Of a stretch of DNA of 64,000 nt, positions 11,171 to 22,039 are shown one piece after another. The stretch is from positions 18,350,072 to 18,414,071 of the forward strand of contig NC_092091.1 of assembly GCF_045679555.1 (NCBI RefSeq), given 5' to 3'. The translations under genes and the position numbers were made by a program. A model generated the notes under the pieces. It made no database searches and was not told the origin of the DNA. It saw only the letters and a program-made list of their open reading frames with translations. The DNA is from Salvelinus alpinus (lineage: Eukaryota > Chordata > Actinopteri > Salmoniformes > Salmonidae). The first letter of the stretch is position 1, and each line of letters starts with the position of its first letter.

Positions 11171-11439
11171 CATTTTATTTATGTTAGCAGACTTAGAATT
11201 TAGTTTAACAATATCAAAAAATAAAAATAGATATGAGCCTTAATAGCACAAATACTATTATTGAAAGTAATTAATGAATAAAAAAAATACTAAAGCTCTG
11301 AGCTCCAACAGTGCAGGTGTAAATGAAACAATAATACAAATAATAATACAATCTAAACAATACAATAATATATACAACCAGATAGTTATGGTAACAACAG
11401 TAATACAAATAGCAAAACATGATTTATAAGGCTACTATG

Positions 11440-11521
11440 AATAATAATAGTAATAACAATGTTAATAATATTATTATCATCATCGTCATCATTATCACTA
11501 TTATTATTATTATTATAATCA
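11440..11521. repeat. ATT/ATC-rich microsatellite tract
   Basis: Imperfect AAT/ATT and ATC triplets, including CATCATCGTCATCATTATC and five ATT units, form a simple-sequence tract. No coding function is visible. Confidence 0.8.
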
Positions 11522-11627
11522 ACCTTAGAAATACCATTTAAATACCATTTTTATTTAGCCCATTCATATTGCACAATGTTCAGTAAGTTTTTCATATTGG
11601 ACATACTGTACATATTGACATACATAT

Positions 11628-11890
11628 AGTGTCGCAGTAAAAGAGGGCGTCCATTTTATTCATGAGCACCTCTAGTTTCCAAATCCCAGAGGAGCATCAC
11701 TGCTCATTTTGCGGCCAATCAGTTTAAATCCAATTGTTTTTTTCATATTGGCCATACATATTTCACCATGCACAGTTTTCTGTACGATGTGTCGCAAAAT
11801 GTGTATCCTCTGGGTGTAAACTCTGTGGATTTGGAAACTACAAGTACTTCCGAGTAGAATGGATCCCCCTTTTACTGTGACCCAACGTAC
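11628..11890. repeat. Fold-back element, about 55-bp imperfect inverted arms
   Basis: The left arm runs from CGCAGTAAAAGAGGG to TAGTTTCCAAATCC (11632-11685). It is matched by the complement of the right arm, GGATTTGGAAACTA to CCCTTTTACTGTGA (11829-11881). The innermost 14 bp are a perfect inverted match. There is no ORF. It is probably a small DNA-transposon derivative of an unnamed family. Confidence 0.55.
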
Positions 11891-12002
11891 AGGATTGATG
11901 TACAGTGTACAGTGCAATAAATGATACATACAAACAAAAAACATTGTCGATTTAGGTTTGAAAAAATAAGAAAGAAAGAAAGAAAATAAAATTGAATTGG
12001 GC

Positions 12003-12327
12003 CCATACAAATATTAAGCAGATGTTATTGCAGGTGTAGTGAAAATGCTTGTGTTCCTAGCTCCAACAGTGCAGTAATATCTAACAATACACACAAATCT
12101 AAAAGTAAAAGAATGGAATTAAGAAATATTAGGATGAGCAATGTCAGAGTCCGGAGTATAAATATGTATATATATGTGATAGGATGTATAAAGATTATGG
12201 AGAGTATGTGGATAGAATATGTAGTATATCTAAAGAATACATAGGATAAAATAGTGTACCGTATGTTCAGCAATAGTCGAATAGGATGGGCTTGACTAGA
12301 ATACAGTATATACATATGAAATAGGTC
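12003..12327 (-). mobile_element. LINE 3'-UTR fragment (Rex1/L2-group)
   Basis: AGCAGATGTTATTGCAGGTG, CCAACAGTGCAGTAATAT, TCCGGAGTATAAATATG and AATACAGTATATACATATGA match, in order, the 3' non-coding part of the minus-strand LINE at 30600-32170. Only the 3' end is present, as expected for 5' truncation. Confidence 0.75.
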
Positions 12328-12579
12328 AAATCACAGTTTCTTATGGAAATACTTGTAATTATTCGGTGTGCTAACTAGTATAAAACAGATCGATAATTGT
12401 TAACATTCTCCATAATTTTCGCCCTAATTATTAATTTACAACGTATACAGGACGGTACTCTTATTCTGAAGGATTCCAACGATTCGTAACTCGGAAGTAC
12501 ATAGTTATTCTTGCCTGTTTAGTAGCGGTATGGATGTCTAAAGCAACACAGCTAGCTTATCAACTTGAATTGTCTAAAC

Positions 12580-12751
12580 ATGTCTCAAATACGGTTGTTG
12601 AGGGTTTTTCTCAACGAGAGATTAACAGCTGCTGCTGAGGAGATATTTGGGGTCGTTGAAAAAACGGTAGCAGAGTATCAGGAGGAAGTTGTCCGTCTAC
12701 AGAGGCTGCTCGACATTGTTCTTCAACCTGAGATAAACATGCCCAGAGCAG
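12580..12751 (+). CDS. First coding exon of a C2H2 zinc-finger-family gene
   Basis: ATG at 12580 opens MSQIRLLRV, then FLNERLTAAAEEIFGVVEK and the conserved EYQEEVVRLQRLLDIVLQP segment. The exon ends in phase 1 at G|GTAGGC (12751/12752). It is the best preserved of three paralogous first exons in the window. The only finger exon downstream on this strand is at 33001, in the matching phase but 20 kb away behind many insertions. Sequence just upstream of 33001 aligns with the intron start of the 55107 paralogue, so that exon probably once had its own first exon. Pairing with 33001 is therefore possible but not favoured. Confidence 0.65.
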
Positions 12752-12765
12752 GTAGGCTAACTATA

Positions 12766-12850
12766 GCACAAAGAGGAAGAGAGAGGCCCAACTCGGCGGA
12801 AAATCTGTCTACCTCCAGCAGGTGGCGTTTTTTCGTTGTTTCGCCCATTG
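12766..12850 (+). repeat. Segment shared with 48345-48430, holding a CTCF-core-like motif
   Basis: GAGGAAGAGAGAGGCCCAAC, GAAAATCTGTCT and CCAGCAGGTGGCG (12815-12827) recur in the same order at 48350-48410. The copy here lies just inside the first intron of the zinc-finger exon. The motif fits the CTCF core. A regulatory role is only inferred. Confidence 0.5.
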
Positions 12851-13485
12851 TTTTTATGTGTATAACTCACGCCGTAGAGTTTGGTAAAGTTCAAGCATAA
12901 TCCTTTGCTCAGGTATCGTTACAGGTCACAACACCCTAATCAGACACTCATAATACAGCTGTTTTATATATCCTAGATAGGGGCCCCACTAGCGCCATCT
13001 CTGGGTTGGCATTTCGTCCATTATCTTAACATCTTCCTTTTCATATATAATTAGCTCGAGCACTTCATACCATTTTAATACCACAGTGAAAATACCTATT
13101 TACATTATCAACACTATTTTTTTATAAATGTTTATATACGATTTTTTTTCTCAATTGTCCATCTCTTAAGGGACATAGTCCCCATACCGCAGGGGCGGTC
13201 TTACGTTAGCCCTTGTCCTAGTGTGTCGCACTGGTACCATATTGGGCACCTCTGGGATCCTCAGGTCCTCTCCTGGCTCTTCCACAGCCTCCTGAAATTG
13301 TGGAGGCACGGTCAGCAGAGAACTGCCCTGGTGGGGTCTTCCCTGTGTCCTCATTATGTGTCCTGCCCACACCATCCAGAGGATATTCCCAGTCTTCCAC
13401 TGTAGCCCTCCTGTGCCCTTTGCTCTCCTGAACTGGGCGTATGTCCTTATGGTTTTTTCGATACTTCTGGCCCTTTACTTCCACT

Positions 13486-14254
13486 TCATATTACCTTGCG
13501 CTGATGTGCCCTATGCATGTGCCAAGACTCCATGTAGCACCCCTGGCGTGAGGTTACAGGAGCACTCTGACAGCCTCGCCTTGTTTTATTACAGGCAGAT
13601 TTCTTTGCGTGCTGGTCATAGTAATGTTTTGACTTGTACTGACGTGCACGTTTGTGTGCCTGAACATTCCCAATGACTTTTGGTGTGAGGAGCTTGGGAG
13701 TTGTTGGCAACAGAGAGCGTGTGTGTCTAGACATGAAGTGCTGTACAGGACTGCTGCCGAAGCCCTCTGTGGGAGTATTTCTCCACGCCAAAATGGCTTG
13801 CCACACATCTGTGCCTTCCTGCATTGCCTTTGTGATGAGAGTTTTCACTGCTATTTTCACTGCTGACTCCGCTTTACCATTACTCTGACTGTGGTATGGT
13901 GAAGAGGTCACATGATGGAACTCCCATGGTTCTGCAAAGTCTTGACTCAAACTGTGGCCCATTATCCGTAACTACACTACTGTCAGGTATGCCATATCTG
14001 CTAAACTGCTGCTTACAACAGTCGATGATGCAAGCGACTGTTGTGTCAATCACTTTCTTCACCTCCCAAAAATCTGAATAGTGGTCCACTATAATCAGAA
14101 AAGGAACATTATTTACTGTGAACAGATCCATTCCCACTTTAGACCAAGGACGTGTTGGTATGTCATGTGGCTGCAGTGTTTCTTTTTGCTGTTTAGGTAG
14201 ATTAGCATTACATATTATGCACACAGCCACAAAAATTGTAATTCCTTGGGTCAT
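13486..14254 (-). pseudogene. Gypsy-type integrase, frameshifted
   Basis: Minus-strand frames 14254-13880 and 13962-13486 overlap with a frameshift. The first carries the start of the catalytic core (VGMDLFTVNN, then VVTDNGPQF). The second continues with HVTSSPYHSQSNGKAESAVK, which includes the late core and its conserved Glu. A zinc-binding N-terminus is only weakly visible, as part of the upstream frame (CIICNANLPKQQ). The product cannot be made as it stands. Confidence 0.75.
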
Positions 14255-14284
14255 ACTGAGTCTCTGACTTTCCTGAGACTGGCT

Positions 14285-14983
14285 TCAACCCCTGAGTGCC
14301 CTGCATGGATATGAGTGAGAATCATCGGGCGTAGAGTTTCTGGCACTACCACCCTGTCGCCTTTGTAGACGACCTCTTCCTGCATTGTGAGTTCGTCTCT
14401 GTATGTCCAGTAGTCCCTCACCGGGATGGGCGTACTCTTTCTTGTGTCCGGGCCAGCCTCTTAGGATAAAAGACTGAAACATTTGAGAAGTCTTGTCCTC
14501 TGCTGAATGAGTTTTAATAGCATCCTGTGTCTTCGGGGAGATGTTTTGATCAGTAGCATGGTTCACATCTTCAAACTCTGCCTGTACAGCATATACTGTC
14601 TCATTTGTCCGATATTGCGGGTGACTAGTTGTTGGTAGTGCTGCTCGAGACAAGAAATCTGCAATGTGAAGCGCTGTTCCTATTTTGTATAGTATCTGTA
14701 GTTGATAACGCTGAAGCTTTAGCATCATCCTTTAAAGTCGCTTCGGGGCAGACAGCTGTCTTTATTCAGCTTTAGATTCATCTCCCTTGTTCTTTGTAGG
14801 AGCTGAGTCAGGTTGTGGTCATGGTCCTGCACTGCTTCTTCCATTGTACCACCACAGCCGTATACCAGGATGTGCATCATGTTGCCTTCGCTGATATTCC
14901 TCTGCAGCTGGTTTCACTCCAAAAGGTAACCTTGTCCACCGGTATCTACCATGTGGTAAGGTAACTGCTCTATTCATCCAAAC
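14285..14983 (-). pseudogene. Gypsy-type RT end and RNase H tail, decayed
   Basis: The minus strand has an RT stretch (RLPFGVKPAAEEYQ) close to the hAT boundary at 14984. Stops and a deletion follow, then a 147-codon frame at 14728-14285 that starts with the end of the RNase H region (YKIGTALHIADFLSRAAL). The YxDD-containing part is not recoverable. Confidence 0.65.
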
Positions 14984-15080
14984 TAGAGGTCGACCGATTA
15001 TGATTTTTCAACGCCGATACCGATACCGATTATTGGAGGACAAAAAAAAGCCGATACCGATTAATCGGCCGATTTATAAT

Positions 15081-15115
<35 letters not shown>

Positions 15116-16541
15116 CATACACACACACACATTTTTGTAATAATGACAATGAACACTTTTATTTTAACTTAATATAATACATATATACACACACACACAG
15201 CTCTGAAGTGACAATGATACTGAAGAGTCTGATTAGGAGACAAATACTCTCAACTGTTTGAATAAAAATAGAGTTTAAGTTACCTGTGATGAATGTTGAA
15301 AACAAAAACTTTAATTTCTATATGCAGGAAATCCTATTTTAATAATGGGCATGGTAAGAATTGACGACCAAAGTGCGAGTCATAATTCCCATGACACAGC
15401 AAAATCTGAAAAGCGGTTCCTTCATTTATTCCATAGGATATTTTTAGATTCACTTAAAATAAGGTCTGTGTTTCATGTAGGCTTACACCACCGTGCCAAT
15501 TTTATAACTGTGTAGATATCCATAGGACAAGGTAACTCTGATCAATATTGGCTAAATATAAGCGAAGATAAAAAAAATTGTAGAGTGGATTTATGAAAAT
15601 ATGTTGACAAACGTTACCTTATCCTAGTGAGATTTACACGGGTATCAAAACGTTGAAGCGGTTTAAGCCTGCACGAAACACAGACCTTATTTGAAGTAGA
15701 TCAAGACATTCTCTATGGAAGACATGAACGGTAAAATAACGAAGGAACCCCTTACAAGTTATTACAGGAATTATAACGTGTCGACTATTTCTCTCTAAAC
15801 CATATACCTTTGACTAATCCGGAAACTATCACCTCGAAAACAAAACGTTTATTCCGTTCCGTATTTTATCTAACGGGTGGCATCCATGAGTCTAAATATT
15901 CCTGTTACATTGCACAACCTTCAATGTTATGTCATAATTACGTAAAATTCTGGCAAATTAGTTCGCAATGAGCCAGGCGGCCCAAACTGTTGCATATACC
16001 CTGACTCTGCGTGCAATGAACGCAAGAGAAATGACACAATTTCACCTGGTTAATATTGCCTGCTAACCTGGATTTCTTTTAGCTAAATATGCAGGTTTAA
16101 AAATATATACCTGTGTATTGATTTTAAGAAAGGCATTGATGTTTATGGTTAAGTACACATTGGAGCAATGACAGTCATTGATTGATTGTTTTTTATAAGA
16201 TAAGTTTAATGCTAGCTGGCAACTTACCTTAGCTTACTGCATTCGCTAACAGGCAGGCTCCTCGTGGAGTGCAATGTAATCAGGTGTTAGAGCATTGGAC
16301 TAGTTAACTGTAAGGTTGCAAGATTGGGTCCCCCGAGCTGACAAGGTTAAAAATCTGTCGAGGCAGAATGTTCCTAGGCTGTCATTGAAAATAAGAATGT
16401 GTTCTTAACTGACTTGCCTAGTTAAATAAAGATTAAATAAAGGTGTAAAAATAAAATTAAAAAATCGGCGCCCAAAAATATAGATTTCCAATTGTTATGA
16501 AAACTTGAAATCGGCCATTCCGATTAATCGGTCGACCTCTA
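14984..16541. mobile_element. Non-autonomous hAT element (TAGAGGTCGACC family), copy 1
   Basis: Both ends read TAGAGGTCGACCGATTA inward. The flanking 8-mers are ATCCAAAC (14976-14983) and AGCCAAAC (16542-16549), a 7/8 match, as expected for an aged hAT duplication. No transposase is present. The interior has TA/CA microsatellites (15090-15200) and an HpaI-SINE-like block. It interrupts the Gypsy reverse transcriptase. Copy 2, in the opposite orientation, is at 23601-24676. Confidence 0.85.
16275..16445 (+). repeat. HpaI-type SINE inside the hAT element
   Basis: GTTAGAGCATTGGACTAG, GAGCTGACAAGGTTAAAAA and TAGGCTGTCATTGAAAATAA, then GCCTAGTTAAATAAAG, follow the HpaI SINE order with internal loss. 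The 5' head is replaced by element sequence, so the SINE piece may be part of this hAT family rather than a separate insertion. Confidence 0.75.
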
Positions 16542-16549
16542 AGCCAAAC

Positions 16550-16900
16550 GTACCTGCCAGTACCCAATTTTTGCATCCATAACCGAAAAGATTTTAGCTT
16601 TTGCCAGGCTTGGCAGTATCTGTTCAATGGCATTTGGTAATGGGCACTTGGATCGAGGCAGACTCTTATTTTGCCAGGCTTTCCCACCACAACCATGTTG
16701 CTTATCCACGTAGTAGGTTTGGTGGCCTTCGTAATGACAGCCTGTTCCTCCATTGAATCAACAGCCTTTAGTATATTTTTCTTCAGTGGAATGGGGATTC
16801 GACAGGGAAGCTGTTGAACTGGTCTAACAGATTCATCCACCACCAAGTGGAGCTCACCTCAACTCATTCCTAATCCAAGGTGGCTTAGCAGTTCAGACGT
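16550..16900 (-). pseudogene. Gypsy-type RT N-terminal part
   Basis: The minus-strand frame 16846-16457 reads VVDESVRPVQQLPCRIPIPL, then KPTTWISNMVVVGKPGKIRV, characteristic of the start of the Gypsy reverse transcriptase. The frame runs into the hAT element on its left. The LINE inserted to its right separates it from the protease part. Confidence 0.75.
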
Positions 16901-17940
16901 CTTTTTCTGTTCCGTATTGTTCGTGTCCTGTATATATATATATTTACACCTTTCTTCGCATATCTTTTATCTATTTTATTATCCAAGAACTCAACTACAA
17001 AAGCTTTCCTGCAAAAGCTTTCCTGCAACCCGCTTCACCAATTACAAAAAGTATTACTTACCTCAATCTGAAAATCCATCGTGGAAGCTAGCCAGGGGCT
17101 AATTCAGAAGCTAGCCTGTAAGCTTAACCAGAAGCTACTCCGATAGCTAGCCAGAAGCTAATCTGTAGCTGCCCCGAAATTAGCCGGTTTGCTGGCTAGC
17201 GTTGGTGTTTCAGCTGCCCACGTTTAGTGGTCATCAGCTATTCCTTTAAGCTCGATAATCTACCGGCACTTTTGTGCAACGCGACTCGGACCGGAGCATT
17301 CCGGGACTCTTTTTTTCTCTCAGTTTCCCCGGATTCCAGCCGCAGGCTCTGGACACTTGTACCTTGATTTCGCAGCTAGCTAGCTGCAAACCGTGTGACT
17401 ATTGGCTTACGTCGACCCCGGAGCAAACTCTAATCATTCTGGAGCTAGCCAGCTGAGGAGTTCCATCACCATCCGGACCCGTTTCTTTTGTTGCTGCTGC
17501 AGATACGGAACCCCACCGGGCCTTCACGACTGACTGCCGCGACTGACTGCCGACGTTATCTGCCCGAGGGATTTATCCAACTGGCACCTCCGTCCCGACG
17601 TTACCTGAACGCTCATCTGAGGCCCGCTAATCGTTAGCTGTCTTATCGGCTGCTATTTGAACAAGTATATTGGACAACTATTATTATTATTATTATTTAT
17701 TTATTTTATTTTTTCCTTGGGTCACTATATCTATTTTGCCAATTTGGATTGATCCCCTCTACCACACGGAACCCCACTACACGGAACCCCACTAACCTAC
17801 CGACGGAAACGCACGAGGTATCTACAAACAGACCTCCATCCTATGCTGCTACCGATAGCCATATACCCGGCCAGCTGTCTGGATCGCCACGACCCCAACC
17901 AACCTCTACTCACTGGACCCTTATTGATCACTCGATTAGC

Positions 17941-20900
17941 ATGCCTCTCCTTAATGTAAATATGCCTTGTCCATTGCTGTTCTGGTTAGTGTTTATTGGC
18001 TTATTTCACTGTAGAGATTCTAGCCCTGCTCTCTATACCATATCCAACCTCTCAGTTCCACCACCCACATATGCGATGACATCACCTGGTTTCAATGATG
18101 TTTCTAGAGACAATATCTCTCTCATCATCACTCAATACCTAGGTTTACCTCCACTGTATTCACATCCTACCATACCTTTGTCTGTACATTATTCCTTTAA
18201 ACTATTTTATCGCCCCCAGAAACCTCCTTTTACTCTCTGCTCTAGTAGCTCTAGGCGACCAATTCTCATAGCTTTTAGCCGTACCCTTATCCTACTCCTC
18301 CTCTGTTCCTCTGGTGATGTAGAGGTGAATCCAGGCCCTGCAGTACCTGGCTCCACTCCTATTCCCCAGGCGCTCTCTTTTGATGACTTCTGTAACCGTA
18401 ATAGCCTTGGCTTCATGCATGTTAACATTAGAAGCCTCCTCCCTAAGTTTGTTTTGTTCACTGCTTTAGCACACTCTGCCAACCCGGATGTTTTAGCCGT
18501 GTCTGAATCCTGGCTTAGAAAGACCACCAAAAATTCAGACATTTTCATCCCCAATTACAAGATTTTCAGACAAGATAGAACGGCCAAAGGGGGCGGTGTT
18601 GCAATCTACTGCAAAGACTGCCTGCAGAGTTCTGTTATACTATCCAGGTCTGTTCCCAAACAATTTGAACTTCTACTTTTAAAAATCCACCTCTCTAAAA
18701 ACAAGTCTCTCACCGTTGCCGCCTGCTATAGACCACCCTCTGCCCCCAGCTGTGCTCTGGACACTATATGTGAACTGATTGCCCCCCATCTATCTTCAGA
18801 GCTCGTGCTGCTAGGCGACCTAAATTTGAACATGCTCAACACCCCAGCCACCCTACAATCTAAGCTTGATGCCCTCAATCTCACACAAATTATAAATGAA
18901 CCTACCAGGTACCACCCCAATTCCGTAAACACGGGTACCCTCATAGATATCATCCTAACAAACTTGCCCTCCAAATACACCTCTGCTGTTTTCAACCAAG
19001 ATCTCAGCGATCACTGCCTCATTGCCTGCATCCGTAATGGGTCAGCGGTCAAACGACCTCCACTCATCATTGTCAAACGCTCCCTGAAACACTTCAGCGA
19101 GCAGGCCTTTCTAATCGACCTGGCCGGGGTATCCTGGAAGGATATTGATCTCATCCCGTCAGTAGAGGATGCCTGGTCATTTTTTAAAAATGCCTTCCTC
19201 ACCATCTTGAATAAGCATGCCCCATTCAAGAAATTTAGAACCAGGAACAGATATAGCCCTTGGTTCTCTCCTGACCTGACTGCCCTTAACCAACAGAAAA
19301 ACATCCTATGGCGTTCTGCATTAGCATCGAACAGCCCCCGTGATATGCAACTTTTCAGGGAAGCCAGAAACCAATATACACAGGCAGTTAGAACAGCCAA
19401 GGCTAGCTTTTTCAAGCAGAAATTTGCTTCCTGCAACACAAATTCAAAAAAGTTCTGGGACACCGTAAAGTCCATGGAGAATAAGAACACCTCCTCCCAG
19501 CTTCCAACCGCTCTGAAGATAGGAAACACTGTCACCACCGACAAATCCACTATAATTGAGAATTTCAATAAGCATTTTTCTACGGCTGGCCATGCCTTCC
19601 ACCTGGCTACCCCTACCCCGGACAACAGCACTGCCCTCCCCTCTGCTACTCGCCCAAGCCTTCCCCATTTCTCTTTCTCCCAAATACAGTCAGCTGATGT
19701 TCTAAATGAGCTGCAAAATCTGGACCCTTACAAATCAGCCGGGCTAGATAATCTGGACCCTTTCTTTCTAAAACTATCTGCTGAAATTGTTGCCACCCCT
19801 ATTACTAGCCTCTTCAACCTCTCTTTCGTGTCGTCTGAGATCCCCAAAGATTGGAAAGCAGCTGCGGTTATCCCCCTCTTCAAAGGGGGGGACACCCTTG
19901 ACCCTAACTGCTACAGACCTATATCTATCCTACCCTGCCTTTCTAAGGTCTTCGAAAGCCAAGTCAACAAACAGATTACCGACCATTTCGAATCCCACCA
20001 CACCTTCTCCGCAATGCAATCTGGTTTCAGAGCTGGTCATGGGTGCACCTCAGCCACGCTCAAGGTCATAAACGATATCGTAACCGCCATCGATAGGAAA
20101 CAATACTGTGCAGCCGTATTCATTGACCTGGCCAAGGCCTTTGACTCTGTCAATCACCACATCCTCATTGGCAGACTCGACAGCCTTGGTTTCTCTAATG
20201 ATTGCCTCGCCTGGTTCACCAACTACTTCTCTGATCGAGTTCAGTGTGTCAAATCGGAGGGTCTGTTGTCCGGGCCTCTGGCAGTCTCTATGGGGGTGCC
20301 ACAGGGTTCAATTCTTGGACCGACTCTCTTCTCTGTTTACATCAATGATGTCGCTCTTGCTGCTGGTGATTCTCTGATCCACCTCTACGCAGACGACACT
20401 ATTCTGTATACTTCTGGCCCTTCTTTTGACACTGTGTTAACAACCCTCCAGGCGAGCTTCAATGCCATACAACTCTCCTTCCGTGGCCTCCAACTGCTCT
20501 TAAATACAAGTAAAACCAAATGCATGCTCTTCAACCGATCACTGCCTGCTCCTGCCCGCCTGTCCAACATCACTACTTTGGACGGCTCTGACTTAGAATA
20601 TGTGAACACCTACAAATACCTAGGTGTCTGGTTAGACTGTAAACTCTCCTTCCAGACTCACATCAAACATCTCCAATCCAAAGTCAAATCTAGAATTGGC
20701 TTCCTATTCCGCAACAAAGCATCCTTTACTCATGCTGCCAAACATACCCTTGTAAAACTGACCATCCTACCAATCCTCGACTTCGGTGATGTCATTTACA
20801 AAATAGCCTCCAAAACCCTACTCAATAAATTGGATGCAGTCTATCACAGTGCCATCCGTTTTGTCACCAAAGCCCCATATACTACCCACCACTGCGACCT

Positions 20901-21231
20901 GTACACTCTCGTTGGCTGGCCCTCGCTTCATACTCGTCGCCAAACCCACTGGTTCCAGGTCATCTACAAGACCCTGCTAGGTAAAGTCCCCCCTTATCTC
21001 AGCTCGCTGGTCACCATAGCAGCACCTACCTGTAGCACGCGCTCCAGCAGGTATATCTCTCTAGTCACCCCCAAAACCAATTCTTCCTTTGGACGCCTCT
21101 CCTTCCAGTTCTCTGCTGCCAATGACTGGAACGAACTACAAAAATCTCTGAAACTGGAAACACCTATCTCCCTCACTAGCTTTAAGCACCAGCTGTCAGA
21201 GCAGCTCATAGATTACTGCACCTGTACATAA
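17941..21231 (+). CDS. LINE ORF: endonuclease-reverse transcriptase, 1096 aa
   Basis: The frame is open from 17749, but the first ATG is at 17941, which I take as the start. An N-terminal leader of about 130 residues has a hydrophobic stretch (PLLFWLVFIGLFHC) and ends in the 2A-like DVEVNPGP. An APE-type endonuclease follows, with HVNIRSL, GDLNLNM and LSDHCLI. The reverse transcriptase has DLAKAFDSVNHHIL, GVPQGSILGPTLFSVYIND and the catalytic YADD (residues 816-819, 20386-20397), then YLGVWLD. There is no internal stop. The element would copy its own RNA at nicked DNA in the nucleus. Intactness suggests a young, possibly competent copy. Confidence 0.9.
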   Translation: MPLLNVNMPCPLLFWLVFIGLFHCRDSSPALYTISNLSVPPPTYAMTSPGFNDVSRDNISLIITQYLGLPPLYSHPTIPLSVHYSFKLFYRPQKPPFTLCSSSSRRPILIAFSRTLILLLLCSSGDVEVNPGPAVPGSTPIPQALSFDDFCNRNSLGFMHVNIRSLLPKFVLFTALAHSANPDVLAVSESWLRKTTKNSDIFIPNYKIFRQDRTAKGGGVAIYCKDCLQSSVILSRSVPKQFELLLLKIHLSKNKSLTVAACYRPPSAPSCALDTICELIAPHLSSELVLLGDLNLNMLNTPATLQSKLDALNLTQIINEPTRYHPNSVNTGTLIDIILTNLPSKYTSAVFNQDLSDHCLIACIRNGSAVKRPPLIIVKRSLKHFSEQAFLIDLAGVSWKDIDLIPSVEDAWSFFKNAFLTILNKHAPFKKFRTRNRYSPWFSPDLTALNQQKNILWRSALASNSPRDMQLFREARNQYTQAVRTAKASFFKQKFASCNTNSKKFWDTVKSMENKNTSSQLPTALKIGNTVTTDKSTIIENFNKHFSTAGHAFHLATPTPDNSTALPSATRPSLPHFSFSQIQSADVLNELQNLDPYKSAGLDNLDPFFLKLSAEIVATPITSLFNLSFVSSEIPKDWKAAAVIPLFKGGDTLDPNCYRPISILPCLSKVFESQVNKQITDHFESHHTFSAMQSGFRAGHGCTSATLKVINDIVTAIDRKQYCAAVFIDLAKAFDSVNHHILIGRLDSLGFSNDCLAWFTNYFSDRVQCVKSEGLLSGPLAVSMGVPQGSILGPTLFSVYINDVALAAGDSLIHLYADDTILYTSGPSFDTVLTTLQASFNAIQLSFRGLQLLLNTSKTKCMLFNRSLPAPARLSNITTLDGSDLEYVNTYKYLGVWLDCKLSFQTHIKHLQSKVKSRIGFLFRNKASFTHAAKHTLVKLTILPILDFGDVIYKIASKTLLNKLDAVYHSAIRFVTKAPYTTHHCDLYTLVGWPSLHTRRQTHWFQVIYKTLLGKVPPYLSSLVTIAAPTCSTRSSRYISLVTPKTNSSFGRLSFQFSAANDWNELQKSLKLETPISLTSFKHQLSEQLIDYCTCT
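18316..18339 (+). other. 2A-like ribosome-skipping motif in the LINE ORF
   Basis: Codons 126-133 of the LINE ORF read DVEVNPGP, directly after LLLLCSSG. The canonical 2A signature is D(V/I)ExNPGP, with skipping between the last G and P. It separates the leader from the endonuclease. Such motifs have been described in non-LTR retrotransposons of animals. Activity here is inferred. Confidence 0.75.
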
Positions 21232-22039
21232 CCCATCTACAATTTAGCCCAAACAACTACCTCTTTACCTACTGTATTTATTTATTAATTTATTTTGCTC
21301 CTTTGCACCCCATTATTTCTGTCTCTACTTTGCACTTTCTTCCACTGCAAACCAACCATTCCATTGTTTTATTTTTATTTATTTTTTATTTATTTTTTTT
21401 TATTTTATTTTTAGTTTTTATTTTACTTGCTGTGTTGTACTCACTTCGCCTCCATGGCCTTTTATATTTTTATTTATTTATACATATATTTGTTTGCCTT
21501 CACCTCCCTTATCTCACCTCACTTGCTCACATTGTATATAGACTTATTTATTTTTTTTCACTGTATTATTGACTATATGTTTGTTTTACTCCATGTGTAA
21601 CTATGTGTTGTTGTATGTGTCGAACTGCTTTGCTTTATCTTGGCCAGGTCGCAATTGTAAATGAGAACGTGTTCTCAATTTGCCTACCTGGTTAAATAAA
21701 GGTTAAATAAAAAATAAAATAAATAAACCTGGCAGAGCCCCCATCCCTTCAAAAACGTCCTCAAACTCTTTCAGTATTGCCTCTGAGGTGTTCAAGTCTG
21801 ATGGGACCTTTTTTCTTTAGTGCTGACATGATGAACAACATGTTGGTGGTTGAGCTGTAGCAACTTATGCTTTTCACAAGTTTCTGCTGAATGAGAGGCC
21901 TTTGCAAGGTTTTCACCACTTTAGCACATGTTTCCCCATCATGATTGGCTTGTAGTTCACACTCCCCTACTGGTGTAATAACCGAGCCACTGTACAGCCT
22001 TCGCCTTGCCTTGCTTGGTAGTGGCTTTGCATCTCCATC

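Larger units (their letters stand above)
16925..21730 (+). mobile_element. Apparently full-length L2-type LINE with intact ORF
   Basis: A 5' non-coding region of about 1 kb, rich in GCTAGC and CCAGAAGCTA motifs, precedes one long ORF. A 3' UTR follows, ending GTAAATGAGAACGTGTTCTC, CCTGGTTAAATAAAGG and A-rich (AAATA)n sequence. Gypsy sequence flanks both sides, so the LINE entered an existing Gypsy copy. The target duplication is ambiguous: only CCTG is shared at the flanks. Related copies are the deletion derivative at 52816-53690 and the decayed copy at 55885-57915. Confidence 0.85.

Noticed and set aside
17749-17940. 64 extra codons upstream of the LINE start
   Set aside because: The frame is open, but its first codon is TTG and the first ATG is at 17941. 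It is treated as 5' UTR, though a non-ATG start cannot be excluded.
19011-19631. A 206-codon minus-strand frame
   Set aside because: It is a shadow of the LINE ORF.
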